A DNA stretch of 64,000 bases from Aliirhizobium wenxiniae (lineage in GTDB: Bacteria > Pseudomonadota > Alphaproteobacteria > Rhizobiales > Rhizobiaceae), in NCBI RefSeq assembly GCF_019511445.1, contig NZ_JAEUAN010000021.1:1-64000 (forward strand), given 5' to 3'. Position numbers and translations under genes: made by a program. Shown here in pieces: positions 45,398 through 53,890 of the stretch. The notes beneath the pieces are model-generated. The model did no database searches. It worked only from the letters and a program-made list of their open reading frames with translations, and was not told the origin of the DNA. Position 1 is the first letter of the stretch. Every line of letters starts with the position of its first letter.

Positions 45398-46003
45398 ATG
45401 CACGCTCACCGCGGGCATCGCGCCCCCATGCGTATTCCTTTGCGCCCGACGGCCCGAAAATTCGCGAATCTGGAACTGGCGGGCATCACCGGTGACGGGA
45501 CGTTTTCAGGTTATGCCAGTGTGTTCGGCGAGATCGATCTGGGCAAGGACCGGATCGAGCGCGGGGCATTTCTGAACTCGCTTGTCGAGCGCGGCGCGCC
45601 TGGCGTGCGGATGCTATATCAGCACGATCCGAACGAGCCGATCGGCGCCTGGAAGACGATCCGCGAGGATACGCGCGGGCTTTATGTCGAAGGTGTTTTG
45701 TCGCCCGGTGTCGGGCGGTCGCGCGAAGTGTTTTCGCTGATGAAATCCGGCGCGCTGGACGGATTGTCGATCGGCTTTCGTACCGTCAAGGCGCGCACCG
45801 ATGCCAAGACCGGCGTGCGGCGCATTCTCGAAGCCGATCTCTGGGAAATTTCCGTCGTGACCTTTCCGATGCTGCCATCGGCACGGGTTTCCGACGTCAA
45901 GCATGCCCGGTTTTTTCGCGACCGGGAAACCGAGCTCGTCCGCCAGATGCGGCGGGCGGCGAAGATGATGTGGTCCTCAAGCTTCAAGGGAAGATCGATA
46001 TGA
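45398..46003 (+). CDS. GTA prohead protease (g4, HK97 family)
   Basis: Serine protease that trims the capsid protein during maturation. The 201-residue protein shows the fold entry GTFSGYASVFGEIDLGKDRIERGAF, the catalytic His in MLYQHDPNEPIGAW, and the Ser in SGALDGLSIGFRTV, followed by ADLWEISVVTFPMLPSARV. AGGAGA stands before ATG 45398. Its end overlaps the capsid start by four bases. Confidence 0.93.
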   Translation: MHAHRGHRAPMRIPLRPTARKFANLELAGITGDGTFSGYASVFGEIDLGKDRIERGAFLNSLVERGAPGVRMLYQHDPNEPIGAWKTIREDTRGLYVEGVLSPGVGRSREVFSLMKSGALDGLSIGFRTVKARTDAKTGVRRILEADLWEISVVTFPMLPSARVSDVKHARFFRDRETELVRQMRRAAKMMWSSSFKGRSI

Positions 46004-47259
46004 CGGATGAGATGATGAAAGTGGCGCCCGAAGTGAAGGCGGTGCCGGAGACGATGACGGCGGCTTTTGACGAGTTCATGGAGGCCTTCGAGGCCTTCAA
46101 GGATGTCAACGACCGCCGGTTGGGCGAGATCGAGCAGAAGCTGACCTCGGATGTCGTGACCCGCGACAAGGTCGATCGCATCAACCGGGCGATGGACGAC
46201 CAGAAGAAGGTTCTGGACCAGCTGGTGTTGAAGAAGGCACGGCCGCAGCTTGGCTCGGCTCGTGGGGGCGAGATGTCGCCGGAAGCGGTCGAACACAAGG
46301 CGGCTTTCGATGCCTATGTTCGCCGCGGCGACGAGGCCGGTCTGCGCGAGCTGGAAGCCAAGGCGATGTCGGCGGGAAGCGGTGCGGATGGCGGTTATCT
46401 GGTGCCGGACGAGACCGATACCGAGATTGGGCGTCGGGTTTCCGTCGTCTCGCCGATGCGGGCGCTTTCGACGGTGTGCACCGTCTCGACCGCTGTGCTG
46501 AAGAAGCCGTTTGCGACGACGGGTCTTGCCACCGGCTGGGTGGCGGAGACGGCGGCGCGGCCGCAGACCAATGCGCCGCAGCTGGCCGAACTGTCGTTTC
46601 CGACGATGGAGCTTTATGCGATGCCGGCGGCGACGCAAGCGCTGCTCGACGATGCGGCGGTCGATATCGAGGCCTGGATCGCCGGCGAGGTGGATATCGT
46701 CTTTGCCGAACAGGAGGGCGACGCCTTCATTCGCGGCGATGGCATCAACAAGCCGAAGGGTTTTCTCGACTATGCGGCGGTGGCCGATAGTGCCTGGACC
46801 TGGGGCAGTCTAGGTTACATCGCGACCGGGGCGGCAGGCGCCTGGAAATCAGCCGGTCCGTCGGACACGCTTGTCGATGCGGTCTATTCGCTGAAGGCGG
46901 GGCATCGGCAGAACGGCACTTTCATGCTGAACCGCAAGGTGCAGGCCGATATCCGCAAATTCAAGGATGCCGACGGCAACTATATGTGGCGTCCGCCGGC
47001 ATCGGCCGGCCAGCCTGCAACGTTGATGGGCTTTCCGGTGGCGGAAGCGGAAGAAATGCCGGATGTGGCGGCGGGATCGCTGTCTATCGCATTCGGGGAT
47101 TTCCGCTCGGGTTATCTCGTCGTTGACCGGGCGGGCGTGCGGATCCTGCGCGATCCCTATTCGGCAAAACCCTATGTGCTGTTCTACACCACCAAGCGCG
47201 TTGGCGGCGGGGTGCAGAATTTCGAGGCGATCAAGCTGGTGAAGTTTGCGGTGAGCTGA
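46000..47259 (+). CDS. GTA major capsid protein (g5, HK97 fold)
   Basis: The shell protein, 419 residues. Residues about 1-110 form a helical scaffold domain that the protease should remove. The mature part starts near SAGSGADGGYLVPDE and ends with VLFYTTKRVGGGVQNFEAIKLVKFAVS, both typical of this family. ATG 46000 overlaps the protease stop (ATGA), so the two are translationally coupled. Confidence 0.95.
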   Translation: MTDEMMKVAPEVKAVPETMTAAFDEFMEAFEAFKDVNDRRLGEIEQKLTSDVVTRDKVDRINRAMDDQKKVLDQLVLKKARPQLGSARGGEMSPEAVEHKAAFDAYVRRGDEAGLRELEAKAMSAGSGADGGYLVPDETDTEIGRRVSVVSPMRALSTVCTVSTAVLKKPFATTGLATGWVAETAARPQTNAPQLAELSFPTMELYAMPAATQALLDDAAVDIEAWIAGEVDIVFAEQEGDAFIRGDGINKPKGFLDYAAVADSAWTWGSLGYIATGAAGAWKSAGPSDTLVDAVYSLKAGHRQNGTFMLNRKVQADIRKFKDADGNYMWRPPASAGQPATLMGFPVAEAEEMPDVAAGSLSIAFGDFRSGYLVVDRAGVRILRDPYSAKPYVLFYTTKRVGGGVQNFEAIKLVKFAVS

Positions 47260-47292
47260 CGCGTAGTTCGCCTTCAGGGACCTGAGTGCGGG

Positions 47293-47470
47293 ATACCCCC
47301 TCTGCCCTGCCGGGCATCTCCCCCACAAGGGGGGAGATCACACGCTGACAGCCTCTCATGTCCCTTAAACCTCTCGTCCTCTGTCGGTTTCTTGCCGGGT
47401 GAGCGCTTGCCTTTATCCGATCTCCCCCCTCGTGGGGGAGATGCCCGGCAGGGCAGAGGGGGGTGGAGGT
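47293..47470. repeat. RIME-like mosaic palindromic repeat inside the GTA operon
   Basis: Inverted halves at 47297-47341 (ccccctctgccctgccgggc then atctcccccacaagggggga) and 47420-47463 (the reverse arrangement), about 80 bp apart. It is nearly the same as the element at 18533-18664. It lies between capsid and connector genes, and could end or process the late transcript after the most abundantly needed protein. Confidence 0.8.
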
Positions 47471-47513
47471 TCGCGACGCGATTGAACTGAAGTAATCCCA
47501 AAAGGATTTTCCA

Positions 47514-48083
47514 ATGACCTATGCCCTGATCGATCCGCCATCGGCGGAACCGTTGACGCTTGCCGAGGTGAAGGCGCATTTGCGGTTGGATGGCGGTGAC
47601 GAGGATGCGTTGCTGCTGTCGCTGATCAAGACTGCCCGCGAATTTCTGGAAGGCGAGACGGGGCTTTGCCTGATTGCGCAAAGCTGGCGGCTTTATCTCG
47701 ACCGGTGGCCCAGGGGTGGGGTGATCCCGATCCTCAAGTCGCCGCTGCAAGCGATTCTATCCGTTACGGTTTATGATGCGGCGGGAGCCGCTGTTGATGT
47801 TTCGCTTGAGGATCATCTGCTGGATGGCACGGGGCGGCCGGCGCGTCTGTGGTTGCGCGATCCGCCGTCGCCCAGCCGGGCCGTCAACGGTATCGAGATC
47901 GATTTTTCCGCCGGTTATGGCGAGGCGGGGACGGATGTGCCCGACACGCTGAAACGGGCGATGCTGATCCATATCAGCCATATGTTCGCCTTTCGCAGCG
48001 CAATTTCAGCCGACCAGCAGCCGGCGGGTGTGCCCGATGGGTATGAGCGGCTGATTGCACCGTTCCGGATGCGGAGGCTGTGA
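47514..48083 (+). CDS. GTA head-tail connector (g6)
   Basis: A 189-residue protein of the phage gp6/PhiE125 gp8 connector family. The start is characteristic: PLTLAEVKAHLRLDGGDEDALLLSLIKTAREFLEGETG. The C-terminal half ends DTLKRAMLIHISHMFAFRS. It forms the ring below the portal. Its stop overlaps the g7 start (TGATG). Confidence 0.9.
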   Translation: MTYALIDPPSAEPLTLAEVKAHLRLDGGDEDALLLSLIKTAREFLEGETGLCLIAQSWRLYLDRWPRGGVIPILKSPLQAILSVTVYDAAGAAVDVSLEDHLLDGTGRPARLWLRDPPSPSRAVNGIEIDFSAGYGEAGTDVPDTLKRAMLIHISHMFAFRSAISADQQPAGVPDGYERLIAPFRMRRL

Positions 48084-48415
48084 TGGTCGTGTTCTTCGAT
48101 CCCGGCCAGATGACGGCGAGGCTTGCCCTGGAAGAGCCGGTGAGCACGCCGGACGGGCAGGGCGGCGCAACCGTGAACTGGACGGAGATTGCCGCCATGT
48201 GGGCGAAGATCGAGCCGGTATCGTCGAGCCTTGCGGAATGGGCCGGGGCCGAGACCGGCACGATCTCCCATCGCATCTGGCTGCGGTTTCGCTGGGGCTT
48301 GGTCGCCGGGCAGCGTTTGCGCAAGGGCGCGCGGCTGTTTGCGATAAAGCTGGTGCAGGACCCGGATGAAACGGGACGTTACCTCACCTGTCTCTGTGAG
48401 GAGGTGGCGATATGA
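48083..48415 (+). CDS. GTA head closure / head-tail adaptor protein (g7)
   Basis: A 110-residue protein of the SPP1 gp16-like adaptor family. Key blocks are TPDGQGGATVNWTEIAAMWAKIEP and ISHRIWLRFRWGLVAGQRLRKGARLFAIKLVQDPDETGRYLTCLCEE. ATG 48083 is preferred over GTG 48080. It overlaps both neighbours, as usual in this operon. Confidence 0.9.
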   Translation: MVVFFDPGQMTARLALEEPVSTPDGQGGATVNWTEIAAMWAKIEPVSSSLAEWAGAETGTISHRIWLRFRWGLVAGQRLRKGARLFAIKLVQDPDETGRYLTCLCEEVAI

Positions 48416-48810
48416 GTGCGGCGAATGCGGTGTTGAGGGCGATCCATCTGCGGCTTTCCGGCGATGCGGGGCTGACGGCTCTGCTTGGGCCGGACGGTAT
48501 TCGCGATCGTCTTCTGGCGCGGCCGAAATTGCCGGCGATCGTGATAGGCGAGATGGAGACGCGCGATCTTTCCACCGTAGGCGAACCCGGCGAGGAGCAT
48601 TTTCTCGTACTGGAGGTCTGGTCGGAGGGCGAGGGCAGGCGTCAGGCATTGGAGATTGCGGCCAAGGTGACGTCGCTGCTCGATAATGTGCCGCTGGAAC
48701 TGGAGGGCGCTGCGCTGGTGAGCCTGTTGCGGGTCGGGATGCGGACGCGGCGGGAGGTGAAGACGAAATACTATCTCGCGGAGATCCGCTTCAGGGCCGT
48801 GACGGAGTGA
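48412..48810 (+). CDS. GTA DUF3168 tail-completion protein (g8)
   Basis: A 132-residue protein of the DUF3168 family (gp17-like tail terminator). Typical parts are AVLRAIHLRLSGDAGLTALLG, FLVLEVWSEGEGRRQALEIAAKV and the basic end KTKYYLAEIRFRAVTE. The start overlaps g7 by four bases. Its last 20 bp overlap the 3' end of the antisense MFS gene. Confidence 0.9.
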   Translation: MSAANAVLRAIHLRLSGDAGLTALLGPDGIRDRLLARPKLPAIVIGEMETRDLSTVGEPGEEHFLVLEVWSEGEGRRQALEIAAKVTSLLDNVPLELEGAALVSLLRVGMRTRREVKTKYYLAEIRFRAVTE

Positions 48811-50044
48811 CACCGGCCTCGGCTCTGGCTTTGCGAACCAGCGAGATCAGCAAGATGATCGAGACGAGCGCGACCGATGCGAGCGCGATGGCAGCAATGA
48901 GCGCGGTGGCGATGCCGGTACGGTCGATCAGCGCGGTGAAGATGATCGGGGCCGCTGCGTTTGCGATGTTCTGGGGCAGCGCAAGGCGGGTCGCCTGGCG
49001 TCCATATTCGCGCGGCGAAAACAGCGCCAGCGGCAACAGCGCCCGGGCGACCACGAGTATGCCCGAACCAAAACCGTAAAGCGCGATGAAGGCCCAGAGG
49101 CTGAATGTCGACGGCGGCAGGAGAAGCAGGCTGGCAAAGGCGATCAGCATCAGGCTCGAGCCTGCGACCGAGGTGATGAACGGATTGCCGCGCTTGCCGA
49201 GCAGCATGTCGACGCCACGGGCGGAAATGCCGAGTACGCCACGGGCGGCGGCAAGCTGCAGGGCGAATTCCGGTGTAGCGCCCGCCTGATGCAGGATTTC
49301 GAGCAGCGATGGCGACAGACCGAATGTGACGAAGGAGGCGATCGCGGTTGCCATCGCCACCAGCACGAAAGCCGTTTTTCGGCTGCCGGGTGTGAGCGGA
49401 ACGGGAGCAAGGTCTGCCGTCGTATCTGTCGCGGCATATTCGATCGGTTTGGGCAGGCAGAAGAGATAGAGCGGCATGCAGACGAAAGCGTGCAGGGCCG
49501 CGGCCATAAACAGCGCATTGCGCCAGCCGAACATGTCCGAACACACGCTCAAAAGCGGCCAGAAGATCGTGGCGGACAGGCCGGTAAACAGCATCAGGAT
49601 GGCGATCGTGCGCTTGCCGTCGATGCCCTCCCGCTCGACCACCGCCGTATAGGCAGGCGCGGATAAAACCATGGCGCCGCCGATGCCGAGAACGATCCAG
49701 GACGCGGCATAGGTGAGGATACCGCTGGAGCAGGCGAGGAAAATCAGACCGGTGGCGAAAACCAGGGAGCCGGCCGCCATGACGCGGGCAGCGCCGTAAC
49801 GGTCGAGAAGCCGGCCGATGAGCGGGCTTGTAAGGGCGCTGACCATCATCATCACCGACAGTCCGGCGAAGACGATCTCGTTCACCAAGCCGAGATCGGG
49901 CGCCAGCCTGCGGCCGAGCACGCCGATGGACTCGAATGTCGTTCCCCAGCCGATCAATTGCGTGACGGCGAGGACGCCCACTGTCTGGGCTGAGCGAAGG
50001 GAAAAACGCATGGGACGGGACATCGAGGATTGGGCGGGCGGCAT
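48791..50044 (-). CDS. MFS transporter inserted antisense in the GTA cluster
   Basis: A 417-residue major facilitator with 12 predicted helices, resembling monocarboxylate/oxalate-formate-type or DHA1-type carriers (GRLLDRYGAARVMAAGSLVFATGLI matches the loop-2/3 motif). It lies between g8 and g9, which are adjacent in other GTAs, and is on the opposite strand. It converges on g8 with a 20-bp overlap. A function in the GTA is not apparent. The start may be ATG 50044 or 50023. Confidence 0.88.
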   Translation of the reverse strand: MPPAQSSMSRPMRFSLRSAQTVGVLAVTQLIGWGTTFESIGVLGRRLAPDLGLVNEIVFAGLSVMMMVSALTSPLIGRLLDRYGAARVMAAGSLVFATGLIFLACSSGILTYAASWIVLGIGGAMVLSAPAYTAVVEREGIDGKRTIAILMLFTGLSATIFWPLLSVCSDMFGWRNALFMAAALHAFVCMPLYLFCLPKPIEYAATDTTADLAPVPLTPGSRKTAFVLVAMATAIASFVTFGLSPSLLEILHQAGATPEFALQLAAARGVLGISARGVDMLLGKRGNPFITSVAGSSLMLIAFASLLLLPPSTFSLWAFIALYGFGSGILVVARALLPLALFSPREYGRQATRLALPQNIANAAAPIIFTALIDRTGIATALIAAIALASVALVSIILLISLVRKARAEAGVTPSRP

Positions 50045-50121
50045 TCGGCTTTAGCAGGTCCGGTAGTCCCGGAGAAGTGCCGGTGAAGGGAAGATAAGAT
50101 CCAATCGGAAGGGATGACGAC

Positions 50122-50529
50122 ATGACAGCGCAGAAGGGCAGGGACCTGCTTTTGAAGATCGATGAAGGCGGAACGTTCATGACCGTGGCGGGGCTAAGAT
50201 CCCGGCGTCTCGCCTTCAATGCCGAGACGGTGGATGTGACCGATGCCGAAAGCGTCGGCCGCTGGCGGGAATTGCTGGGCGGGGCTGGTATCCAGCGTGC
50301 ATCGCTGACGGGCGCGGGCATATTCAAGGACCAGGCAAGCGACGAGAAGGTGCGCGCCGCGTTCTTTGCCTCGGCCATCCTCGGCTGGCAGGTGATCATT
50401 CCGGGTTTCGGCACGATCACCGGGCCGTTCCAGCTGACGGCGCTGGAATATTCGGGCGAGCATAATGGCGAGGTGCGCTTTGAACTGGCGCTGGAATCCG
50501 CCGGTGCGCTGGCATTCGAGGTGCTGTGA
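50122..50529 (+). CDS. GTA major tail protein (g9, TP901-1 type)
   Basis: Tail-tube subunit of 135 residues. The family start QKGRDLLLKIDEGGTFMTVAGLRSRRLAFNAETVDVTDAES is nearly diagnostic, followed by FFASAILGWQVIIPGFGTITGPFQLTALEYSGEHNGEVRFELALESAG. As the first gene after the inserted MFS, it may need its own promoter. Its stop overlaps g10. Confidence 0.94.
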   Translation: MTAQKGRDLLLKIDEGGTFMTVAGLRSRRLAFNAETVDVTDAESVGRWRELLGGAGIQRASLTGAGIFKDQASDEKVRAAFFASAILGWQVIIPGFGTITGPFQLTALEYSGEHNGEVRFELALESAGALAFEVL

Positions 50530-50891
50530 TGGCGGCGGCGGTTATGACATGCGGTCGGGCCAACCGGCGGCGTGGCGAGGTGGAGGCGGTGCTGGACGGC
50601 GAGCGCCGCATCCTCTGCCTGACGCTCGGCGCGCTGGCGGAACTGGAGACAGCCTTTGCGGCGGAAGACCTGAACGGGCTGGCCGCGCGCTTTTCTTCCG
50701 GCAGGCTGAGGGCCGCCGACATGATCCGCATCATCGGCGCGGGCCTGCGTGGCGGCGGCAACCTTGTCTCGGATGACGAAGTAGCGGGGATGAGCGTCGA
50801 GGGCGGGATCGCGATCTATGCCGGCATCGTCGGCGAGCTGCTGACGGCGACTTTTTCCGGGCATGGGGAGGGCGCTGCCGCAAACCCTTGA
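50529..50891 (+). CDS. GTA g10 protein (GTA_gp10/DUF3356 family)
   Basis: A 120-residue tail-assembly factor. The family pattern is RRGEVEAVLDGERRILCLTLGALAELETAFAAEDLNGLAARF then IRIIGAGLRGGG. It and g10.1 occupy the place of the tail-assembly chaperone pair of long-tailed phages. ATG 50529 overlaps the g9 stop. Confidence 0.9.
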   Translation: MAAAVMTCGRANRRRGEVEAVLDGERRILCLTLGALAELETAFAAEDLNGLAARFSSGRLRAADMIRIIGAGLRGGGNLVSDDEVAGMSVEGGIAIYAGIVGELLTATFSGHGEGAAANP

Positions 50892-51121
50892 ATGCCGCAG
50901 CGGGAGAGGATGCGGGTGATGGCGGGATCGGTGTTTCGGCACCGTTTCCCTGGGATCTCGTCATGCATGTCGGTTTCTCCCTGCTGCGGCTTTCTTCGGA
51001 GGATTTCTGGGCGCTGACGCCGGTCGAGTTTTTTCTCATGACCGGTGGTGCAAGGCCGCGTGCGGTGGCGACGGGCAGGGGGGAACTGGAGGAACTGATG
51101 CGAGCGTTTCCGGATCGGTGA
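50888..51121 (+). CDS. GTA g10.1 tail assembly chaperone-like protein (rcc01693 family)
   Basis: A 77-residue protein. The diagnostic part is FPWDLVMHVGFSLLRLSSEDFWALTPVEFFLMTGG, common to the small protein encoded between g10 and g11 in GTAs. It overlaps g10 by four bases. Its N-terminal 17 residues are low-complexity. Confidence 0.87.
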   Translation: MNAAAGEDAGDGGIGVSAPFPWDLVMHVGFSLLRLSSEDFWALTPVEFFLMTGGARPRAVATGRGELEELMRAFPDR

Positions 51122-51157
51122 CTGCGGCTTCGAGCGTGTGGCTCACGGAGAACAAAA

Positions 51158-51697
51158 ATGGAAAACGACGATACGGATATCTCCGCAACACTTTCCGGTG
51201 CCGAAGCGCTGTCGGATGTGATGGCGGATCTGGAGGCGCGGTCGCAGCGGTTCGGTGCGGCGCTGACCGGTGCGCTGCGATCGGCAACGACCGGCGGCAA
51301 GGGGCTTGAAGATGTGCTGCGCGGGCTTGGCAACCGGCTGACGGATATTGCGCTAAGCGCCGGTCTGAAGCCGCTGGAAGGGCTGCTCGGCAATGCCGTC
51401 GGCTCGTTGATCGGCTCGGTGACGCCCTTTGCCGATGGCGGGGTGGTGCGGGCGCCGAGCTATTTTCCGATGAGTGGCGGTACGGGGCTGATGGGCGAGG
51501 CGGGGCCGGAGGCTATCCTGCCGTCGAAACGCGGCGCGGACGGTTCGCTCGGTGTGGCATCCGCTGGCGGTGGCGGGGCGATGCCGCAAATCGTTTTCAA
51601 CGTCACGGCAACCGATGCGGCGAGCTTTCGCAAGAGCGAGGGGCAAGTCTCGGCCATGCTGGCGCGCAGTGTCATGCGCGGCAGGCGCGGGCTTTAG
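51158..51697 (+). CDS. GTA tail tape measure protein (g11), short form
   Basis: Sets tail length and lines the tail lumen. At 179 residues it is short even for a GTA. The visible parts are a helical N-terminus (VMADLEARSQRFGAALTGALRSATTGGKGLEDVLRGLG) and the family end FADGGVVRAPSYFPMSGGTGLMGEAGPEAILPSKRGADGSLG, then VFNVTATDAASFRKSEGQVSAMLARSV. The size implies a very short tail, as in RcGTA. Confidence 0.87.
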   Translation: MENDDTDISATLSGAEALSDVMADLEARSQRFGAALTGALRSATTGGKGLEDVLRGLGNRLTDIALSAGLKPLEGLLGNAVGSLIGSVTPFADGGVVRAPSYFPMSGGTGLMGEAGPEAILPSKRGADGSLGVASAGGGGAMPQIVFNVTATDAASFRKSEGQVSAMLARSVMRGRRGL

Positions 51698-51718
51698 AGC
51701 GATGTTTCAGGGGGCGAC

Positions 51719-52357
51719 ATGAACGGATTTCACGAAGTGCGCTTTCCCTTGCGGGTGGCGCTGGGTTCGAGCGGTGGGCCTGTCAGGCGCACCGATATCG
51801 TCAACCTTTCCAACGGGCGGGAGCAGCGCAACCAGCGCTGGCGCGACAGCCGCCGCAGTTACGATGCCGGATCGGGGGTGAGGTCGCTTGCCGATCTTTA
51901 TGCCGTGCTGGAGTTTTTCGAGGCGCGTCGGGGGCAACTCTACGGGTTTCGGTTTCGGGATCCTGTCGATTGGGCGTCGTGTCCACCGGGCGGAACAGTG
52001 GCTGCGACCGACCAGATCATCGGTACCGGTGACGGAGTGACGGCCTCATTCCAACTGGTGAAGACCTACCAGGATGCAGGCGGCGGCTGGACGCGGCGGA
52101 TTGTCAAACCGGTTCAGGGAACGGTGCTGGTTTCCGTGGATGGCGTTGCCGTTTCGGGCGCGGCCTATTCAGTGGATGCGGCGACCGGGATGGTGAATTT
52201 TGCTGCGGGGCATGTGCCGGGATCCGGCGCTTTGATCGAGGCGGGATATGAATTCGACGTTCCTGTGCGCTTCGACATTGACCGGATCGATGTCAATCTC
52301 GCGCATTTCGATGCCGGGCGTATTCCCACCATTCCGCTGACGGAGATATTGGCATGA
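51719..52357 (+). CDS. GTA g12 distal tail protein (DUF2460)
   Basis: A 212-residue protein of the DUF2460 family, thought to form the distal tail ring. Typical features are FHEVRFPLRVALGSSGGPVRRTDIV, the NGREQRNQRWRDSRRSYDAG block, and FFEARRGQLYGFRFRDPVDW. GGGGGC precedes the ATG. The stop overlaps g13 by four bases. Confidence 0.92.
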   Translation: MNGFHEVRFPLRVALGSSGGPVRRTDIVNLSNGREQRNQRWRDSRRSYDAGSGVRSLADLYAVLEFFEARRGQLYGFRFRDPVDWASCPPGGTVAATDQIIGTGDGVTASFQLVKTYQDAGGGWTRRIVKPVQGTVLVSVDGVAVSGAAYSVDAATGMVNFAAGHVPGSGALIEAGYEFDVPVRFDIDRIDVNLAHFDAGRIPTIPLTEILA

Positions 52358-53229
52358 GGACGATCTATCCGGCGCTGAAGGCGCATCTGGGCGGTGAGGC
52401 GACGACGACCTGCCATTGCTGGCGGGTGACGCGGCGTGACGGCACGGTGATCGGTTTTACCGATCATGACCGCGATCTTGTGTTCGATGGCACCGCTTTT
52501 CTGGCGGCGAGCGGTTTTGCGGCCAGCGACAGCGAACAGGCTACGGGGCTTGGCGCCGGCGCCGACGAGGTGGCGGGCGGGTTTTCGAATGCTGCGATCG
52601 ACGAGAAGGATCTGGCCACCGGACGCTATGACGGTGCCCGGGTCGAGCTGTTTCTCGTCAACTGGGCCGGGCCGGAGGAGCATATGATGCTCAATATCCG
52701 CGAGATCGGTGAGGTGGTGCGCGCGGGAGGACAGTTTCGAGCAGAGCTGCGCAGCCTGGCGCATAGGCTGAACCGGCCGCAGGGCAGGCTCTATAACCGC
52801 CGTTGTGATGCGAAACTCGGAGACGGCAGGTGCCGGGTGCCCCTTGCCGGTTTGCGCGGCGAGGGATTGGTTATCGAAATGATCGACCGGAGCAGGCTGC
52901 TTGTATCGGGGCTGGCGGGTTTTGCCGAAGGTTTCTTCCGGCTGGGAAGCCTCCTGTTTTCCGGCGGGTTGTCCGCTGAGGTGGAACGGCACGAGAAGCG
53001 TGCGGACGGCGTGGCGTTGCTCTCGCTCTGGCTGCCGCTGGAGGAGGATGTCGAGCCCGGGCGGACATTTTCGGTGACGGCGGGTTGCGACAAGACGTTC
53101 GGGATGTGTCGGGAGCGCTTTGCTAACCAGGCGAATTTTCGCGGCTTTCCGCATGTGCCGGGGGCGGATTTTGCCTATTCCTATGCGGACGGGGAGCGGG
53201 TCCATGACGGCGGCCCGATATTCGAATGA
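52354..53229 (+). CDS. GTA g13 hub protein (DUF2163)
   Basis: A 291-residue baseplate hub protein. The family entry CWRVTRRDGTVIGFTDHDRDLVFDGTAF and the Cys-rich C-terminal part (YNRRCDAKLGDGRCRVPL, then GCDKTFGMCRERFANQANFRGFPHVPGAD) are diagnostic. In RcGTA the matching protein carries an iron-sulfur cluster in this Cys-rich region, so a cluster may be present here too. It overlaps g12 and g14 by four bases each. Confidence 0.93.
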   Translation: MRTIYPALKAHLGGEATTTCHCWRVTRRDGTVIGFTDHDRDLVFDGTAFLAASGFAASDSEQATGLGAGADEVAGGFSNAAIDEKDLATGRYDGARVELFLVNWAGPEEHMMLNIREIGEVVRAGGQFRAELRSLAHRLNRPQGRLYNRRCDAKLGDGRCRVPLAGLRGEGLVIEMIDRSRLLVSGLAGFAEGFFRLGSLLFSGGLSAEVERHEKRADGVALLSLWLPLEEDVEPGRTFSVTAGCDKTFGMCRERFANQANFRGFPHVPGADFAYSYADGERVHDGGPIFE

Positions 53230-53669
53230 ACGGCACGGGCGACCGGATCGTCGCGCTGGCGGAAAGCTGGATCGGCACGCCTTACCGGCATCAGGGCGGG
53301 ACGAAGGGCATAGGCTGTGATTGCATCGGGCTTATCCGGGGTATCTGGCGCGAGCTTTATGGCGAGGAGCCGGAAGCCGTTCCGGCCTATGCGCCGGATT
53401 GGGCGGAGCGCAGCGGTGAGGACCGGCTGATCGAGGCCGGGCAGCGTTTGTTCGGGCCGGCCCTGCCGATTGGCGAAGCCGAACCGGGTGATCTTCTGCT
53501 GTTTCGCTGGAGGCCCGATTATGCGGCCAAGCATGCCGGCATTCTGGCGGGGCCGGCGCATTTCATTCACGCCTACGAACAGGCGGCGGTGACGCGCTCG
53601 GCGCTGGTACCTTCTTGGCAAAGGCGGATCACTGCCGTGCATCGGTTTCCGGTAACCCGGATTGATTGA
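53226..53669 (+). CDS. GTA g14 cell-wall peptidase (NlpC/P60)
   Basis: A 147-residue peptidoglycan endopeptidase carried at the tail tip. The start is IVALAESWIGTPYRHQGGTKGIGCDCIGLIRGIWRELYG, with the catalytic Cys in CDCIGL. The His is in YAAKHAGILAG. It would help the particle pass the recipient's wall. It overlaps g13 by four bases. Confidence 0.92.
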   Translation: MNGTGDRIVALAESWIGTPYRHQGGTKGIGCDCIGLIRGIWRELYGEEPEAVPAYAPDWAERSGEDRLIEAGQRLFGPALPIGEAEPGDLLLFRWRPDYAAKHAGILAGPAHFIHAYEQAAVTRSALVPSWQRRITAVHRFPVTRID

Positions 53670-53702
53670 AAACGGCGGCGGACTGGCGTATAGTGCCGGA
53701 GT

Positions 53703-53731
53703 GGTGAGCGGGGGTGCAACCCCGCCCACCG
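53703..53731. terminator. Terminator-like hairpin after g14
   Basis: GGTG-A-GCGGGG pairs with CCCCGC-C-CACC around GTGCA, 33 bp after the g14 stop. No T-run follows on either strand, so pausing or RNA protection is as likely as termination. Confidence 0.4.
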
Positions 53732-53736
53732 TGGAC

Positions 53737-53826
53737 TTACTTGTTGAGATGGATCCGGACGGCTATTGACCAGCCCGTCCGGGTCACCCTCCAGGTAAGC
53801 ATAATGCTAATCGGCCGAAGCTTCAT
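53737..53826 (-). CDS. 29-residue antisense peptide between g14 and g15
   Basis: A short frame from ATG 53826 to TAA 53737, with a strong GGAGG seven bases upstream. The product is a basic amphipathic peptide (MKLRPISIMLTWRVTR, then ending VRIHLNK). Its coding DNA also folds into a strong hairpin (ccggacggctattgaccagc pairing with gcccgtccgg). No family is recognised. It could be a real small protein or part of a structured RNA. Confidence 0.45.
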   Translation of the reverse strand: MKLRPISIMLTWRVTRTGWSIAVRIHLNK

Positions 53827-53890
53827 AACTTTACCTCCAGGTTCGAAAGCAGGGCTCCTGCTGAAGTCGGTGTAGCCTGTCTTCACCGAT

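Noticed and set aside
48771-50942. A 723-codon frame antisense to the GTA tail genes
   Set aside because: It is the third-position shadow of the MFS gene and g9-g10; the product is Arg/Pro/His-rich with no domain.
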